From: Austropuccinia psidii
Taxonomy: Eukaryota > Basidiomycota > Pucciniomycetes > Pucciniales > Sphaerophragmiaceae
Length of the DNA stretch: 64,000 bases
Assembly: GCA_023105745.1 (NCBI GenBank)
Contig: JALGQZ010000004.1
Coordinates: 60,133,112 to 60,197,111, forward strand
Direction: 5' to 3'
The notes under the pieces were generated by a model. The model worked only from the letters and a program-made list of their open reading frames with translations. It was not told the origin of the DNA and ran no database searches. The stretch's first letter is position 1; each line of letters begins with the position of its first letter. A program made the position numbers and the translations under genes. This document shows, piece by piece, positions 31,543 to 42,599 of this stretch.

Positions 31543-33590
31543 TTTCTGACATATTTGATTCCATCCCAGAGTTGTATAATGCTATAAATGACGTGAAAAA
31601 ACATCTTTCTGATAAAAATGACACCATTTGTAACAACATTAAAACAAACAACCTGAGTCTGTGCCAAATTAATGAAACACTTATGTGTTTTGAAAAAGTT
31701 TTGAGAACAATTAAAAATTTCAATAATGATAATTCTTCTAACAATAAAATAAATAAACAATCTGCCATTATTAAAGAATTAACAGATAAATATTCTAAAT
31801 TCAATATTGATGACATAATTGAAACAAGAATTAAACAAGCCATAAATATTATCAAGACAGATAACAAGAAAGTCCTTGATGACATTTCAAATTCATTTAC
31901 TGAAGTAAAGACATATACCATTGCCTTGAAAAAGTGTTTTGATGCTTCACAAGAAGAAGTATCAAAATTATCAATGAAATTGAATCAAGTCACTGCTGAT
32001 AATACAAGACAGACAGAGTTATGGCAAGAACTTACACATAAAGAAGACATGTATAAAATTGAAGTAATAAATTTAATACAAAGCTTCCAACATGAATACA
32101 GAAATTCCCAAAGGTGTAGCAACAGTAAAATGAATGACATTGAACAATTACTGAACACCCTACCAAGAATGTCTACACCTCTAAATCAAAATGAGGGCAC
32201 AAGAATTTCAAATCCACAAGTATTGGATCCTGATAATTCACAATTAAAAAATGAATTATCCACTTCTTTTCATAACTTGGAACCATCAATGGGCCAAGCA
32301 CTCTTGAAAGAAGTTCCAAAACTTAAAGAATGGCCTCACTTCAGTGGTGAAGGAGAGTATGACCATATGGAATTCATTAGAGGTATTGACATGATCAAAG
32401 AGGATTTTGAATTACCAGACAGATTGGTAACAGCCAGGTTTAACACCTTGTTTACCAGATCAGCTCACAGATGGTACATCAAAATAAGACAAGCACATGG
32501 ACACCAGAGTTGGACTTGGTGGAAAACCCAAATCATCAACAAATGGGCAAATGATGCTTGGAGGTTTAAAGTTGAAACAGCCTTTGAATCTGCCAAATTT
32601 AATGCTGATAAAGACAAAGCTTTACCATGGTTTTGCCAACAAAAGGACAGATTAACAGCATTATATCCTGACATGTCAGAATTTATGATCCATAGAAAAA
32701 TTCTGAGACAATGTGGAGGTGACTTAGAGCATGCTGTCAAAAGCAGGACTACTGAACAATCTTCAGCAGAGGATATTATCAATATACTGGAAGAAGTAAC
32801 CACCAGAACCAAAATTGGTTCTAGTAGGGTGAATCTTAAAACAAGGTTTAATACACCTTGGAAAGATTCTGTGGACAAAAACCCCAAAGAAAATTCTAGT
32901 AATATTAAATATAAATCTGCAGATACAGTCAGAAAATGCCATATTTGCCAAAGCACCACCCATTTAGCCAATACATGTCCAAAAAGGGGGAAAATCAATG
33001 AAATTGACATTGAAAAAGAACCAGATGTTGAAAAAGAAGACATAATTGAAGACAATTCAGATGATAAGTCATCCATATTCTCTGAATCTTCAAAAGATAT
33101 AGAAAATATCAATGCCACTTTTGACATCATGGAATCTTATTCCCACTTACCACAATTGAGCAATGGTCAAGTTGATTTATCAAAAGTTCAAGATGCACAA
33201 CTTATGAAGACAAAACCAAACAGAGGAAAAGGTTATACAGCTGGTAACTCCTGTATAACAGAAGTGGTGATTGACAACAAACCCACCAAACTTTTGCTTG
33301 ACCCAGGAGCCTTCTGCTCTTGTGTTGGAAAATCTTTTCTTAAGACTTGTGTACCAAATTTTGAAGACCAATTGTTACCAATTGATGGTATAAAATTCAA
33401 CAGTGCAAGTAACCCAATGAAAGCATTAGGAATCTTTGAGACCAATGTCATATTCCCACACATAAATGGGAATTTAAGGATCACAGTTGAATTTGTTGTT
33501 ATGGAAAATTGCTCTAGTACCCATTTTATATTGGGAAATGACTATTTAATCATGTATGGGATAGATTTACATAATAACAAAGACAGATAA
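30879..33590 (+). CDS. Element A gag and protease (long frame up to an in-frame stop)
   Basis: The frame opens at an ATG inside the proposed intron (MPSTRSGASYN), or at the internal ATG 31539 that overlaps the ORF1 stop. After a coiled-coil-like region (about residues 230-460) comes the capsid-type gag domain (EWPHFSGEGEYDHMEFIRG, ALPWFCQQKDRLTALYPDM, KILRQCGGDLEHA), a CCHC zinc knuckle (CHICQSTTHLANTC, 32937-32978) and a retropepsin-like domain. The protease signature reads DPGAFCSC where B has DTGAFCTC, so the catalytic D-T/S-G is altered. Translation ends at TAA after HNNKDR; element B has tyrosine at this site and reads on. It is therefore either a nonsense mutation or, less likely, a readthrough site. 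Confidence 0.85.
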   Translation: MPSTRSGASYNPSSSSQKGNRRDYGRGQPGTEGKGSVDDFQTTKMGHSEADNTILPSKRADTTTTSLCGHIQSQPQCIQQCTSIQGVPDPCRPVEEFHEFLPDRKKIPGPSQHLQIAQWMASIDGEEKHDAFDTRMEEKQLSTTQTSAKNSPSGQQQQFQREKAATNSKQGQREGTSPKTLQPGLQNPKDSAGCHGKCISDGQNHDGITEEGGSQIKVPEMISDIFDSIPELYNAINDVKKHLSDKNDTICNNIKTNNLSLCQINETLMCFEKVLRTIKNFNNDNSSNNKINKQSAIIKELTDKYSKFNIDDIIETRIKQAINIIKTDNKKVLDDISNSFTEVKTYTIALKKCFDASQEEVSKLSMKLNQVTADNTRQTELWQELTHKEDMYKIEVINLIQSFQHEYRNSQRCSNSKMNDIEQLLNTLPRMSTPLNQNEGTRISNPQVLDPDNSQLKNELSTSFHNLEPSMGQALLKEVPKLKEWPHFSGEGEYDHMEFIRGIDMIKEDFELPDRLVTARFNTLFTRSAHRWYIKIRQAHGHQSWTWWKTQIINKWANDAWRFKVETAFESAKFNADKDKALPWFCQQKDRLTALYPDMSEFMIHRKILRQCGGDLEHAVKSRTTEQSSAEDIINILEEVTTRTKIGSSRVNLKTRFNTPWKDSVDKNPKENSSNIKYKSADTVRKCHICQSTTHLANTCPKRGKINEIDIEKEPDVEKEDIIEDNSDDKSSIFSESSKDIENINATFDIMESYSHLPQLSNGQVDLSKVQDAQLMKTKPNRGKGYTAGNSCITEVVIDNKPTKLLLDPGAFCSCVGKSFLKTCVPNFEDQLLPIDGIKFNSASNPMKALGIFETNVIFPHINGNLRITVEFVVMENCSSTHFILGNDYLIMYGIDLHNNKDR

Positions 33591-36500
33591 TTTACAATTG
33601 GAGACAATAAGCGCCAGAAATTTGCCTTTTTACCCTTTAAAAGACAAATTACAGTAAACAAAGTATCACCAGTCAACTTAGAGTTAGAGAAATTCAAGTC
33701 TGAACAGTTAAATGAGGCTGAAATAAGCCTTCATCTGACTGATAAGCAAGAAAATGAACTTTCTTCCCTTTTGTATGACCACAGAGGAGCATTTGCTACA
33801 GACAAAGAACCCCTGGGAGCAATTATTGGTCATGAAGTTGACATCATTCTTAACATTGAGAGACCTTATCCACCACTCTTAAGAAGACCTGCTTATCCAG
33901 CAAGTCCAAAATCAAGAGAAGCTCTAGAAATTCATATCAAAGAACTTCTAGACCTTGGTGTAATAAGAAAAGTAGGCCACAATGAGGAAGTAGAAATAAC
34001 TACACCAGTCATAGTGGCGTGGCATAATGGAAAATCCAGAATGGTTGGGGACTTTAGAGCTCTGAACACTTACACTGTTCCAGACAGATACCCAATACCA
34101 AAAATCCAAATTGCCCTTACTCAAATATCTCAAGCAGTGTATATAACCACTATGGATGCCCTTAAAGGATTCCATCAAAATGTAGTAACACCAAGAGCAA
34201 GAAAATACTTGAGAATTATTGTTCATTGTGGAGTGTATGAATACTTAAGGATGCCCTTTGGTATCAAAAATGCACCTTCACACTTCCAAAGAATGATGAA
34301 TGAAATCTTCCCTGAAGAACTCTCAGAAGGATGGTTAATCATTTACATTGATGACATTATTATCTGTTCAAAGACTTGGGAGGAGCACATGTACAGATTA
34401 TCAAGAGTTTTGACAAAAATCCAATCAGTAAACATGAAAATCTCCTTGAAGAAATGTCATTTTGGATTTAAAGAACTTAAGGCACTAGGACATGTTGTAT
34501 CTGGTTTGTCCCTTGGAATTGATAAAAACAAAGTTGCAGCAGTATTGTTAAAACCCATGCCTCAGAATAAGAAGGAAATTCAGTCATTCTTAGGTTTTGC
34601 AGGATATTACAGGCAACACATTAAAGACTTTGCATCCATAGCAAGACCACTTTATAAGTTGTGTGACAAAGACACAGTATTTGAGATGACTGTTGACAGA
34701 GTCAAAGCTTTTGAGTCTCTAAGAGAAGCATTGACCACTGCTCCACTCTTACTGATGCCAGACTTTAAATTGCCTTTCAAACTGTATATTGATGCATCAG
34801 GGGATGGACTAGGTGCTGCACTTCACCAAGTTCAGATCATAAATGACAAACCTGTAGAAGGACCAATATGTTTCATATCCAGGCAAATCAAACCAACTGA
34901 AGCCAGATATGGAGCAAGTCAAATGGAATGTCTATGCCTTGTCTGGGCCTTAGAGAAATTGAACTATTTCTTAGAGGGATGTGTTTTTGAAGTAATAACA
35001 GATTGTACAGCTGTGAAATCACTTTTGAACATGAAAACACCTAACAGACACATTCTCAGATGGCAAATAGCCATACAAGAATACAGAGGCAATATGACTA
35101 TTGTTCATAAGGATGGGAATATTCATAAGAATGCAGATGGACTAAGCAGATGGCCATTACCAAATAGCATTGATAATCCTGCTTATGTTCCAGAAGAAGC
35201 TTCACCACAAATTCCAATAGAAGGAATAAGTGTTACAGACTTGAACACCACCTTCTTTGAAGAAGTCAGAAATAGTTACACTCAAGATAAGAATTGTAGC
35301 ATCTTATGCCAATTACTTAACAAAGACTGTAAAGACAACTCTCTAATACATGCCTTGGATGAAGTATGGAGAAAATCTTATAATGAAGGGAGATTTCACC
35401 TACTGGATGGTATAATTTACCACAGAACCAAGCACACATGTGTCATGACAGTTGTAGACAGGTCATTAATCAATCTTGTACTGAAAGAATGCCATGATAG
35501 TCCCTTTTCAGGACATCTTTCTGAGGACAGAACAAGAGAGAAAGTAAAGACCTGCATATGGTGGCCAATGTGGCAAAAAGATGTTGCAGAATATTGCAAA
35601 ACCTGTGACAGATGCCAAAAGGCAAATAAATCCACTGGCAAAAGACTTGGAAATATGATGAAAATCCAAGAACCAAACAGACCTTGGGAAATTGTCCATA
35701 TGGATTGGGTAACTGGCCTACCACCAGGAGGTGACAGGAGCTATAATGCTTGCCTAGTAATTGTGGACAGATTCAGTAAAACTCCAATCTTTTTACCATG
35801 TCACAAAGATGATACAGCCATGGATACAGCTCTTCTGATATGGAATAGAGTAGTGTCATGGACTGGGATATTTACAAATATCATCAGTGATAGAGATCCC
35901 AAATTCACTTCAGCTCTATGGACAAATCTTCACCAATTATTTGGCACAAAACTGTCTTTCTCTACAGCCTACCACCCACAAACTGATGGTCTGGCTGAAA
36001 GAATGATCCAAACCTTAGAGGACATGGTGAGAAGATTTTGTGCATATGGCCTTGAATTCAAAGATTGTGATGGATTTACCCATGATTGGTGTACTCTGTT
36101 ACCAGCACTGGAATTAGCATATAAAACATCAATCCATTCCAGTACCAATCAGACTCCTGCTATTCTAGAAAAAGGATGGAACCCCAAGTTACCCCAAGAT
36201 TCCTTGAGGAAAGACTTAATTGAAATACATCCCACAGCTGCTAGCTTCAAAGGAATGCTAGACAAAGCTAGAAAGCATGCAGTGAGATGCATGGAGGACT
36301 CTTTTTCATATGCTAAAGACAAATGGGATAAATCTCATGCAACTCCAGATTTCAAAGTGGGGGACCTAGTTCTTGTATCCACCACTAACTTCAATAACAT
36401 CAAAGGATGTAAAAAGTTAAAAGACTCCTTTGCAGGACCTTTTGTGATTAAGGCCCTCCATGGAGAAAATGCTGTTGAAGTAGAGTTATCTGAAGAACTT

Positions 36501-36803
36501 AGCAATAAGCACCCTACATTTCCAGTAAGCTTGATAAAGCCATACAAATCTAGTGATGCTGAGAAATTTCCCTTGAGGAATAAGATTCCCCAAGTTATAC
36601 CTCCTATTGAGACATCTGGTAGTAAGAAAATAACCAAAGTTCTTAAAGAAAGGAAATTAAGAACCAAGAAAGTAAGGGAATACCTTGTTAGGTACAGTGA
36701 CCCAACTTGTGAAGATGAATGGTTAGAAGAGAAAGATATACCAGAAGCCACCAAACTCCTGAGGAGATTCAGACACACTAGAAACACCAATATTACAAAG
36801 TAA
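33591..36803 (+). CDS. Element A pol: RT, RNase H, integrase, chromodomain-like C-terminus
   Basis: Same frame as gag, open from the TAA to the terminal TAA; the first in-frame ATG lies well inside, so it probably depends on fusion with gag. RT blocks are [35 protein letters not shown] and the catalytic YIDD (34344-34355). RNase H has [31 protein letters not shown] and [10 protein letters not shown]. Integrase has the zinc site HDSPFSGHL...CKTCDRCQ, then [24 protein letters not shown] and [14 protein letters not shown], giving D, D and E. The end ([35 protein letters not shown]) is chromodomain-like. All catalytic motifs are intact here. Confidence 0.92.
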   Translation, partial: FTIGDNKRQKFAFLPFKRQITVNKVSPVNLELEKFKSEQLNEAEISLHLTDKQENELSSLLYDHRGAFATDKEPLGAIIGHEVDIILNIERPYPPLLRRPAYPASPKSREALEIHIKELLDLGVIRKVGHNEEVEITTPVIVAWHNGKSRMVGDFRALNTYTVPDRYPIPKIQIALTQISQAVYITTMDALKGFHQNVVTPRARKYLRIIVHCGVYEYLRMPFGIKNAPSHFQRMMNEIFPEELSEGWLIIYIDDIIICSKTWEEHMYRLSRVLTKIQSVNMKISLKKCHFGFKELKALGHVVSGLSLGIDKNKVAAVLLKPMPQNKKEIQSFLGFAGYYRQHIKDFASIARPLYKLCDKDTVFEMTVDRVKAFESLREALTTAPLLLMPDFKLPFKLYIDASGDGLGAALHQVQIINDKPVEGPICFISRQIKPTEARYGASQMECLCLVWALEKLNYFLEGCVFEVITDCTAVKSLLNMKTPNRHILRWQIAIQEYRGNMTIVHKDGNIHKNADGLSRWPLPNSIDNPAYVPEEASPQIPIEGISVTDLNTTFFEEVRNSYTQDKNCSILCQLLNKDCKDNSLIHALDEVWRKSYNEGRFHLLDGIIYHRTKHTCVMTVVDRSLINLVLKECHDSPFSGHLSEDRTREKVKTCIWWPMWQKDVAEYCKTCDRCQKANKSTGKRLGNMMKIQEPNRPWEIVHMDWVTGLPPGGDRSYNACLVIVDRFSKTPIFLPCHKDDTAMDTALLIWNRVVSWTGIFTNIISDRDPKFTSALWTNLHQLFGTKLSFSTAYHPQTDGLAERMIQTLEDMVRRFCAYGLEFKDCDGFTHDWCTLLPALELAYKTSIHSSTNQTPAILEKGWNPKLPQDSLRKDLIEIHPTAASFKGMLDKARKHAVRCMEDSFSYAKDKWDKSHATPDFKVGDLVLVSTTNFNNIKGCKKLKDSFAGPFVIKALHGENAVEVELSEELSNKHPTFPVSLIKPYKSSDAEKFPLRNKIPQVIPPIETSGSKKITKVLKERKLRTKKVREYLVRYSDPTCEDEWLEEKDIPEATKLLRRFRHTRNTNITK

Positions 36804-36814
36804 TATTCTTTTTT

Positions 36815-36826
36815 AGGGGGAGGGAA
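36815..36826 (+). other. Polypurine tract of element A
   Basis: AGGGGGAGGGAA abuts the 3' LTR. The equivalent GGTGGGAGGGAA is found in element B (minus strand, 50983-50994). Confidence 0.85.
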
Positions 36827-38666
36827 TGTGAGCCTTAGAGGTAATTTCATATACCCAAAAGACCACAAATATAAAAAATAACATATTAATATAAATAAAA
36901 TAAATTTATTTATATTATTAAAATAAAAATAAAAAATATAAATATAAAATTATATTAAAAATAAAAAATTAATTATAATTTAAAAATAAAATTACTTTAA
37001 ATTTTGTAAATATAAAATTACATTTATACTTGAAAAATTTAAGTAAAAATGAAATTTTAACAAAATTGTGAAAAAATAAATAAATTTGGAAAAAAGTTAA
37101 ATAAAATTTATTATAACTTTTTATCCAATAAATAAACATATAAATTTTATTTCACCATTGGATTCCTCATAAAAAATCAGGTGGGGTCACCTCTGAGTGA
37201 AATTTTTGTAACTCAACTCTAAATAAGCTTAAATTAAGTTTTTAGTATTTTCAATACAAAAGTTGAAAATCCTCAAAACCTTAATTTAATTCACACCACA
37301 TGTGGTGTTAACCATCAATTTTTGTGTTAAAATTGAGGTGTTGTGTTTAGTTTAGAAGTTATGAGGAATTAAAGTATTTTCAATTGAATTCAATTGAAAT
37401 GTCAAAATGTGCGCGTGTATTACATAAGTGAACTTTGATTTACATATGAGGTGTCAATTATTACTGTATTGTACTGTACAATTGAATTGAATTACATGTG
37501 TAAATTATAAGTATAATACATGATGAGGAATTAAAAGGAAAAAATAAATTGGAAAGATTAAATTTGGGGGGGAAAAGGAACTCCAGCTCTAAGGGGGAGC
37601 TAGACCCCCAAAATCCTTGCTGACAGGCGTGGGATGTCAAAATTCACGCAAAAGTTCATCACTTTTGGCCTGGAATTGAGTTACAGGGTCTGTGGACTCA
37701 ATTGATGATGAGGTTTTGATACCAACTGGGGTAGTTTTAGCTGTTGCCAAGAAGGTAAAACTACCCTTAAGATAAAACAATCATAATAAAAACAGTTTTA
37801 ACTGGTTTCTACGCCTCTGACACACATTCTGACGTGTTTTGAAGGCTCTAGGTCTGGTATTGCTATAGTAATGGCTGATTTGAGGGTCTAAAATGGCTAA
37901 AAATGGCTAAAAATGGCTTAAACCAGCCCTTTTTGGTCTAAACCAGGGTTCAATGATGCCATAATTGGCTTTTCTGTTGTCAGACTGTTTTTCACGACTG
38001 ACAAAAGTAAATTTTACTTTTGGAGTAAGAGAATTGATGGCTATAAAAGAATGTCTTCTTTGCCCCACTTTTCTCTTCATGTTAGAATCTTTTCCTTTTA
38101 TTAATTAGTTTAAAACTGTTAAACCAATCAATAAAAGATTCCAACCACCTCTTTTAAATCCTTTTAAACCCTTTAACCACGTGAAAAAATCATTATAATC
38201 ATTGTTTGTAACTCTTATAATCATTTTTACCCCTGAACCACCCCAAAAGTGAATTAAAGCATCTTTCATCACTGTTAACTTTGTCACTTTGTTTCCAAAT
38301 TCACTCTGGTCACTTTTGGGCGTGTTTTCTCTTTAATATTCTTTTTAAAGACTCTGTTCTTTAATTAATTGCTTGCAGTTCTTTGCTCAATTAATTCCAA
38401 TTGAAATTGCTCTTGAAGAAATTTCTTTTGTAGCCTTAAAATATCTCTTGTAGAGTATTTTTTGGATAAATTTTTATTGTTGGTAAAACAATAAATTTTT
38501 ATAATATTATTGTTTTATACTAATAAAGTTATAAGCAATAAAATTGGCGTGTTTTCTCTTAAAAATAATATTTCATACTATTTTTAACTGAATTTTACCT
38601 TATACAAATTTTGAGGACAGGAAAAGTACTTGATTTTTAATCAAAGTTTCATATCCACACCTTACA
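36827..38666 (+). repeat. Element A 3' LTR
   Basis: A 1840-bp direct copy of the 5' LTR with an additional 10-bp AATGGCTAAA unit near 37900, one A fewer in a poly-A run, and about four single-base differences. Confidence 0.95.
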
Positions 38667-38671
38667 AGGTC

Positions 38672-39960
38672 AAGAAGATATTACTGTTCTAATTCCTGAG
38701 CCTGAGCCCAAAGTGTCAACCTCCGCTAATGTTTAAGGAGTATTTTTATCCCACATTGAAGAGTTTGGAGAAATTTTGAATTATCATTCCAATATTACTC
38801 AAGAATCATGGAAAGGAGGGCTTGATAATATTAATAGTATTTACAAAAAATCAATGAGACAATTTACCAACAAATGATGCTGATACCTTTCTGCCTGTTG
38901 GTATTAAGGTGATAAGTAACCTAGAGCTTAAAATGTTGGCATGGCTTGAGGAGCTTGAGATTGCAGGTAATTTTTATCTTTGTGAATGATATATTTTGAT
39001 TCAGATTATGACTCAAGTGATATGAATTGTAATATACAGGGTTAGATCTTCTTAAGGCAACAGGAACCATAGCATTTTTCAATAATAACATTTAGAATCT
39101 CAAATTGATGAAGGAATCAGTGAAACCTCCAGATAAGCTCCCAAAATCTGAACACTCCTTCTTCAAAATGGTTCAAAGTCCTCTTTACCCCTCTGATACA
39201 ATTAAGCATTTTTTGGAAAATGTTATGTTTGAATCCATTAGTTTAGTCTCATACAATGTGATTGCACCCAAACCATATGTGGCATCAACAACAAATGCCG
39301 CCAATCCTCTTGGACTCAAATGGGGAGCAGTTGAATACCTTGCCTCCTGCTTGAGTAAAGCAAAGCAATGTGAAACACAGCTTAGAATTGAAGGTGGTGG
39401 GGCTGACAATGAGATATTGACAAAGCTGCACAAGAACTTGGAGGATCTAATGGACACAGTAATCCACTTGATGATTGCATACAACATGGTATGTGCACAT
39501 ACACAGGTTGAAGTCTATGGCATGAAAGGAAAACTCACAAGTTAAAAGAAAAATGAGGCCATCAAAGATGTTTTGTAGTTTCACAAGAATCTTGGAATAA
39601 TTTGAATATGCTATGGTATATTAGCTGAACTCTTTGCGGCAGGGGTTCATGGTTTGATGGTATGCTCAGATGACTGGAGAACAAGCTCAGTGAAAGAGGA
39701 TTTATCACTAATTGACATTTCTAAAAGACTTTCAGAGGGTAAAAATGTAGTAGAGCTGGTGTGGCTAAATACTAATAACAATATATGTAATTTACTGAGT
39801 AAGAGTTCCTTCTAATCAGAGTCTTTTACCCCCACTTTACCTCTTATATTTGAATTTGCAGGATGCTTGGTGTTAGACTTTGGTGATGCCTGAACGGAGA
39901 AGCATGATGATGGTTCAAATGATGAAGTCACATTGACTGTACACAGGTCAGCTAAAGTTA
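38672..39960 (+). pseudogene. Rust multi-copy gene fragment, right of element A
   Basis: Continues the frame interrupted by A, then breaks repeatedly. The clearest exon (39105-39545) reads SLVSYNVIAPKPYVASTTNA, LKWGAVEYLASCLSKAKQCE, LRIEGGGADNE, LHKNLEDLMDTV and YGMKGKLTS. Beyond a stop, another segment at about 39600-39775 reads AELFAAGVHGLMVCSDDWR and DLSLIDISKRLSEGKNVVEL. No catalytic motif is recognised. It is presumably a dispersed gene or gene-like repeat of unknown function. Confidence 0.5.
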
Positions 39961-40679
39961 CAACCAGGATTGATCCATTTTAAATTAGCTTTGTATCAAA
40001 TAGATTTTAATCTGATTTTTGAAAGTTATCTATGAATTAAATAATTTTGACTACCTATCCTACTGCCTGCCATCATTAGGAATTATAATAATAATGGAGA
40101 AAGTTTTATGGAGGAATGCCTCTGTACACCATTGAAACCACTCTAACAAGATGCAAACTCAGTCAGGCAGCTGTGCCTGCATTGACCACATGCAAGTGCA
40201 GTTGTGCCCACCATTAGCACATGCAGGGGCATTGCGGGAAGTGGGCATTTTAACATACCACCAGCTCATAATACACCTAATCACACTGCTTCTTTCAAAA
40301 GGAATAGGATGATTAGGCATGCACAGCGGATTGCATGTTCCACTTGCGCATGCTTGAAATAATCCATATGATTGGATTTGAATATCATTGAATGGGAACA
40401 TGAATATATCAAATTGAATAATGCAGTATCCACTGAATTATTTTTAATTCAGGTACTTGAGAACACCAATTTGCAAAAGTCACATGTAAGCTTTCATTTT
40501 TAGTGGGCAATAAAAAAGATTAATTGACCAAAATCAAATTTAGGTGAAATTCAGTTTCCACATGACAGTCACTAATCTTTTGGTTTCATTTCATTTTCCT
40601 GTGCAAGAATTCCATTCACAAAAAAGGAAAGGAGCATAAAAGGGAACTTGAACGGAAATGTCAGGGGGAGGAAGGAAAG

Positions 40680-41900
40680 TGTGAGTTGCTCAGTTATTCT
40701 CAGCATATATATATGGGCTGGCATTCATGTAGCACCCTCATTGGGACCCATGGAGGAACATTGGCTTTAGTAATTTTAGATCAAGCGAATGCCATGTGCG
40801 CTCCAACAGGGAAGTCATGGATGTGTGCCAAATAATGGGTATTGGAATTGGGAACCATTCTGGATTCAAAAGGGTTTGCTTCACATGGGAGTCTGCAGTA
40901 TCTGATATCTTGTCTGCTTTAACACAAAGTGATCCCTCAGCTATCTGGGAATGGTGGAATGTCCCAAAAGACAAATGAGGCCAAAGCTTCCCAAAGGAAT
41001 AAGTTTTTTTCCTCCAGTCGACCAACAGCAAAAATATCAATGCCAGTATCAGAAAAAGTCAGAGGATTGTGGATTTCACTCAAATCAAATGCATTCACTT
41101 TGGCCGTGTGGCTATTTTCTCTTTGACAGGATTACTCATTGCCCTTTTCAAATTCAGACCATTAACAACAATGAGTGACATTAAGGTCAATCAATGGGAT
41201 TAATGAACACAATTCTTGTTTTGTGAAAGAAAGTTCACAGCCCCAATTGCAACAAATGGGGCATTACTGGAAGGATTTATGTTTGCTCTTGGGTGGTGAA
41301 AATGCCGCACAAACAATGAACAATTTGGGATTTATGGAAGTCTCAGGAGAATTGAAGTTTAAAAAGATGAATGGCAGAACCAAGGTGAAAATCTTTGCTT
41401 GGTGGGTTGCATTCTAGCTCAATCCTTAGAATATGTTGGGGATAAATTTTTTCAAAAGATGCAGTCTTGCTACAAGTCATTGGGGGTCCCATCCTTTGAT
41501 CAAGTCAACTATGAAGCCAATGTTTGAGAAAATCAGCGGGCCTTTGAGTTTGCTTCTGCACTCACTTTTGCCATGAATGGATTCAAAACCTCACCTCATC
41601 TTGATAAGGATGCATTGTTGTATGCTTTGGGATGGTGGTTTCAAGCTGATAAGCAGACTGGGCAAATTTAAAAAGATGAATTAAAGCAGTGTACAGGGGG
41701 AAAATTGATTTTCATAAATGAGAATTTTTGGATTGATCTATCCAAATGTCATGGGCTGATTTGGGTATTGTGGGCTAGTAGTACATTCTTTCACTATACT
41801 GATCCAGCACAGGAAAGCAAAACCACAAAGCTAGTGAGGTTGTCTGCTCAATGCTCAAGGAGCTTAGAAAAAACAATGTAGCAGAAAAGCCATGGCTATT
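40680..41900 (+). pseudogene. Further part of the same degenerate gene-like repeat
   Basis: Fragments in several frames: REVMDVCQIMGIGIGNHSGF (40796-40978), MGHYWKDLCLLLGGENAAQ and NGRTKVKIFAWWVAF (41175-41417), then FDQVNYEANV, FASALTFAMNGFKTSPHLDK, ALGWWFQADKQTGQ and FFHYTDPAQESKTTKLV up to about 41880. Multiple stops and shifts. Sequence between 39960 and 40680 holds nothing recognisable. The order and style fit one large, decayed rust-family gene, but continuity is inferred. Confidence 0.4.
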
Positions 41901-42119
41901 ATGAGATTGGAGAGGGAGCCAGCTATAAGATCAGGGATAGCAAGACAATCTCATCCCAATTTGAAGAATGAGGGGATGTGGATGCTTTTGGGAGCTAGAA
42001 GGTGATTGGAGAATTAGGGTGTGGTAATGCACAGTATAGTATACACCTAGTTTTGATGGGTTGGAATTGGGGATATATGGTGGCTCACATGAAAAAGGGG
42101 TGACATAGCTCATGTATGG

Positions 42120-42450
42120 TGGCTTGCAACCATACAGGCAATTCTTTACGCATGTCCAGGGTCCTGACGCTTCACATGCAATTCGTTATACTGGTCCAGG
42201 TTCCCAACGCTTCACACGTGATTCCTTAAGCTTGGCCAGGTTCTGGACACTTCAAACGCAATGCCTTAAGCTGGTACAGGTTCCCAACACTTCAGATGAA
42301 AGTTCTTACATCCAATGCCTCACACGTGCTTCACATGACAATCCTTATGCCCAACACTTCACACACAATTCCTTATGCTGGTCCAGGTTTCCAATGCTTC
42401 ACAGGCCAATCCTTACACCTGACGCTTGACATGTGATTCCTTATGCTTGT
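42120..42450. repeat. Degenerate minisatellite of about 42 bp period
   Basis: Roughly seven diverged copies of a unit containing GGTCCAGGTTCCCAACGCTT followed by CACACGTGATTCCTTATGCT. The last copies are shortened. The open frame across it (42112-42429) is a by-product. Confidence 0.75.
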
Positions 42451-42599
42451 AAGATTAATTGTGGGTGACCTTAGGACTTGAAATGACTCACACATTTCAG
42501 GTGGATTGCTCATATGTGGAAAACCCCAGGTTTTTTACACTGAAGAACTCAAACAGTATATACCCATGGCTACCAAAAATGTAGAAGGCATAAATGAGT

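Larger units (their letters stand above)
28575..38666 (+). mobile_element. Element A: young full-length Ty3/Gypsy element with perfect TSD
   Basis: Two LTRs of 1831 and 1840 bp that differ at only about four bases plus two small indels, flanked by the duplication AGGTC (28570-28574 and 38667-38671). Inside are a primer-site motif, a spliced ORF1 candidate, gag-pol and a polypurine tract. Its polyprotein is closely related to that of element B, and the first 45 bp or so of the LTR are also related, but the rest of the LTR is different, so A and B are two subfamilies. The gag-pol frame is interrupted once, by a TAA at 33588-33590. Confidence 0.95.

Noticed and set aside
31530..31545. Programmed -1 frameshift from ORF1 into gag
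   Set aside because: The frames are in the right relation, but no X XXY YYZ slippery heptamer is visible before the ORF1 stop in A, B or C; stop-start overlap is a simpler explanation.
31006..31921. Long minus-strand frames opposite gag of element A (also opposite pol, for example 36335-36868)
   Set aside because: Hydrophobic antisense shadows of the coding strand; no splice links, and not seen as conserved proteins when A and B are compared.
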